The translations under genes were made by a program, and so were the position numbers. A DNA stretch of 64,000 nucleotides from Neocallimastix lanati (nom. inval.) (taxonomy: Eukaryota > Neocallimastigomycota > Neocallimastigomycetes > Neocallimastigales > Neocallimastigaceae): positions 385,001-449,000 of the forward strand of contig JACVTC010000105.1 of NCBI GenBank assembly GCA_016946835.1, in the 5' to 3' direction. This document shows, piece by piece, positions 63,656 through 64,000 of the stretch. The number at the start of each line of letters is the position of its first letter. The stretch's first letter is position 1. Below the pieces are notes generated by a model that was given only the letters and a program-made list of their open reading frames with translations, did not search any database and had not been told where the DNA came from.

Positions 63656-64000
63656 TTATTCATAACATTGATTTAAGATTTCTAAAATTTCATCATGTGT
63701 CACTTTCTTGAATCCTCCTCCTAAAATACATGAATTAGCAATTTCTGGTAACATTTCTTTAGTCGCTCCAAGTTCTTTAAGTGTCGTTATCATTCCACAT
63801 TCTTTAGCAAACTTTTCCATACAAGAAATTCCTTCAAGGGCAACTTCTTCTTTACTCTTACCTGTATCATCGACATTCCAGATTTCTTTAGCAAATCTGA
63901 CAAATTTATCTATTCCAAATTTACTTATATAACGATAATATGGCATAGAAATAGCACATAATCCCATTCCATGTGCACAATTAGTGAATGCACTAAGTTG
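63656..64000 (-). CDS. Iron-containing alcohol dehydrogenase, copy 2 (cut by window end)
   Basis: Only the C-terminal 114 codons plus stop lie in the window; the 5' part is beyond base 64000. The visible protein is identical to residues 278-391 of copy 1, starting at the end of the EHQLS box and including the AHGMG metal ligand. By eye six nucleotide differences separate the copies over these 345 bp and all are silent, while the DNA beyond the stop codon is much more diverged. It is therefore probably a functional tandem paralogue under purifying selection or homogenised by gene conversion, with the same aldehyde-reducing role. Confidence 0.93.
   Translation of the reverse strand, partial: QLSAFTNCAHGMGLCAISMPYYRYISKFGIDKFVRFAKEIWNVDDTGKSKEEVALEGISCMEKFAKECGMITTLKELGATKEMLPEIANSCILGGGFKKVTHDEILEILNQCYE

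Overview
The window looks like nuclear DNA of an anaerobic gut fungus (Neocallimastigomycota, e.g. Piromyces, Neocallimastix, Anaeromyces). This is inferred from three things. Non-coding DNA is extremely AT-rich, full of A/T homopolymers and TAA/ATT arrays, while coding islands are richer in GC. Genes carry short AT-rich spliceosomal introns. The gene set is typical of the group: a protein with a fungal cellulose-binding module (CBM1), a CotH-family secreted protein, and a bacterial-type iron alcohol dehydrogenase in tandem copies. No database search was possible.

Layout. 0-8.4 kb: a small secreted Cys-rich protein gene, a decayed coding remnant near 2.0-2.6 kb, a secreted DM13-like protein with a probable GPI anchor, then AT-rich DNA. 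8.4-10.4 kb: a 5'-truncated, decayed LINE on the minus strand beside a TAA array of about 250 bp. 11.1-17.8 kb: a nearly whole, very young Ty3/gypsy element on the minus strand with 640-bp LTRs and a TAAAC target duplication. 19.0-25.6 kb: a minus-strand gene with no long open frame, which resolves into 28 small exons coding for a secreted leucine-rich-repeat (LRR) protein of about 851 residues, with essentially one LRR per exon and one intron phase throughout. 27.5-31.2 kb: a cluster of Mutator-like (MULE) DNA transposon remains built around the 9-mer GCGAAATGC. 33.8-34.7 kb: a secreted protein with about 20 nonapeptide repeats and a C-terminal CBM1. 36.4-41.6 kb: a full-length LINE with an open 1374-codon frame, poly(A) and target duplication. 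41.8-46 kb: a second MULE remnant, a broken Ty1/copia fossil, and a GC-rich SINE-like retrocopy whose 5' end is the CCA-bearing 3' end of a tRNA. 48.9-50.6 kb: a two-exon CotH-type gene. 56.8-59.7 kb: another broken Ty1/copia fossil. 60.8-64 kb: two tandem iron alcohol dehydrogenase genes, the second cut by the window edge.

The host genes fit a lignocellulose-degrading, fermenting fungus. Secreted or cell-surface proteins (CBM1, CotH, LRR, DM13-like and Cys-rich) face the plant cell wall and the rumen environment, and the alcohol dehydrogenase serves mixed-acid/ethanol fermentation. The genes sit as separate single units in a landscape dominated by AT repeats and mobile elements. The main hidden item is the exon-per-repeat LRR gene; the oddest small element is the tRNA-CCA/retroelement chimera at 45.5-46.0 kb.
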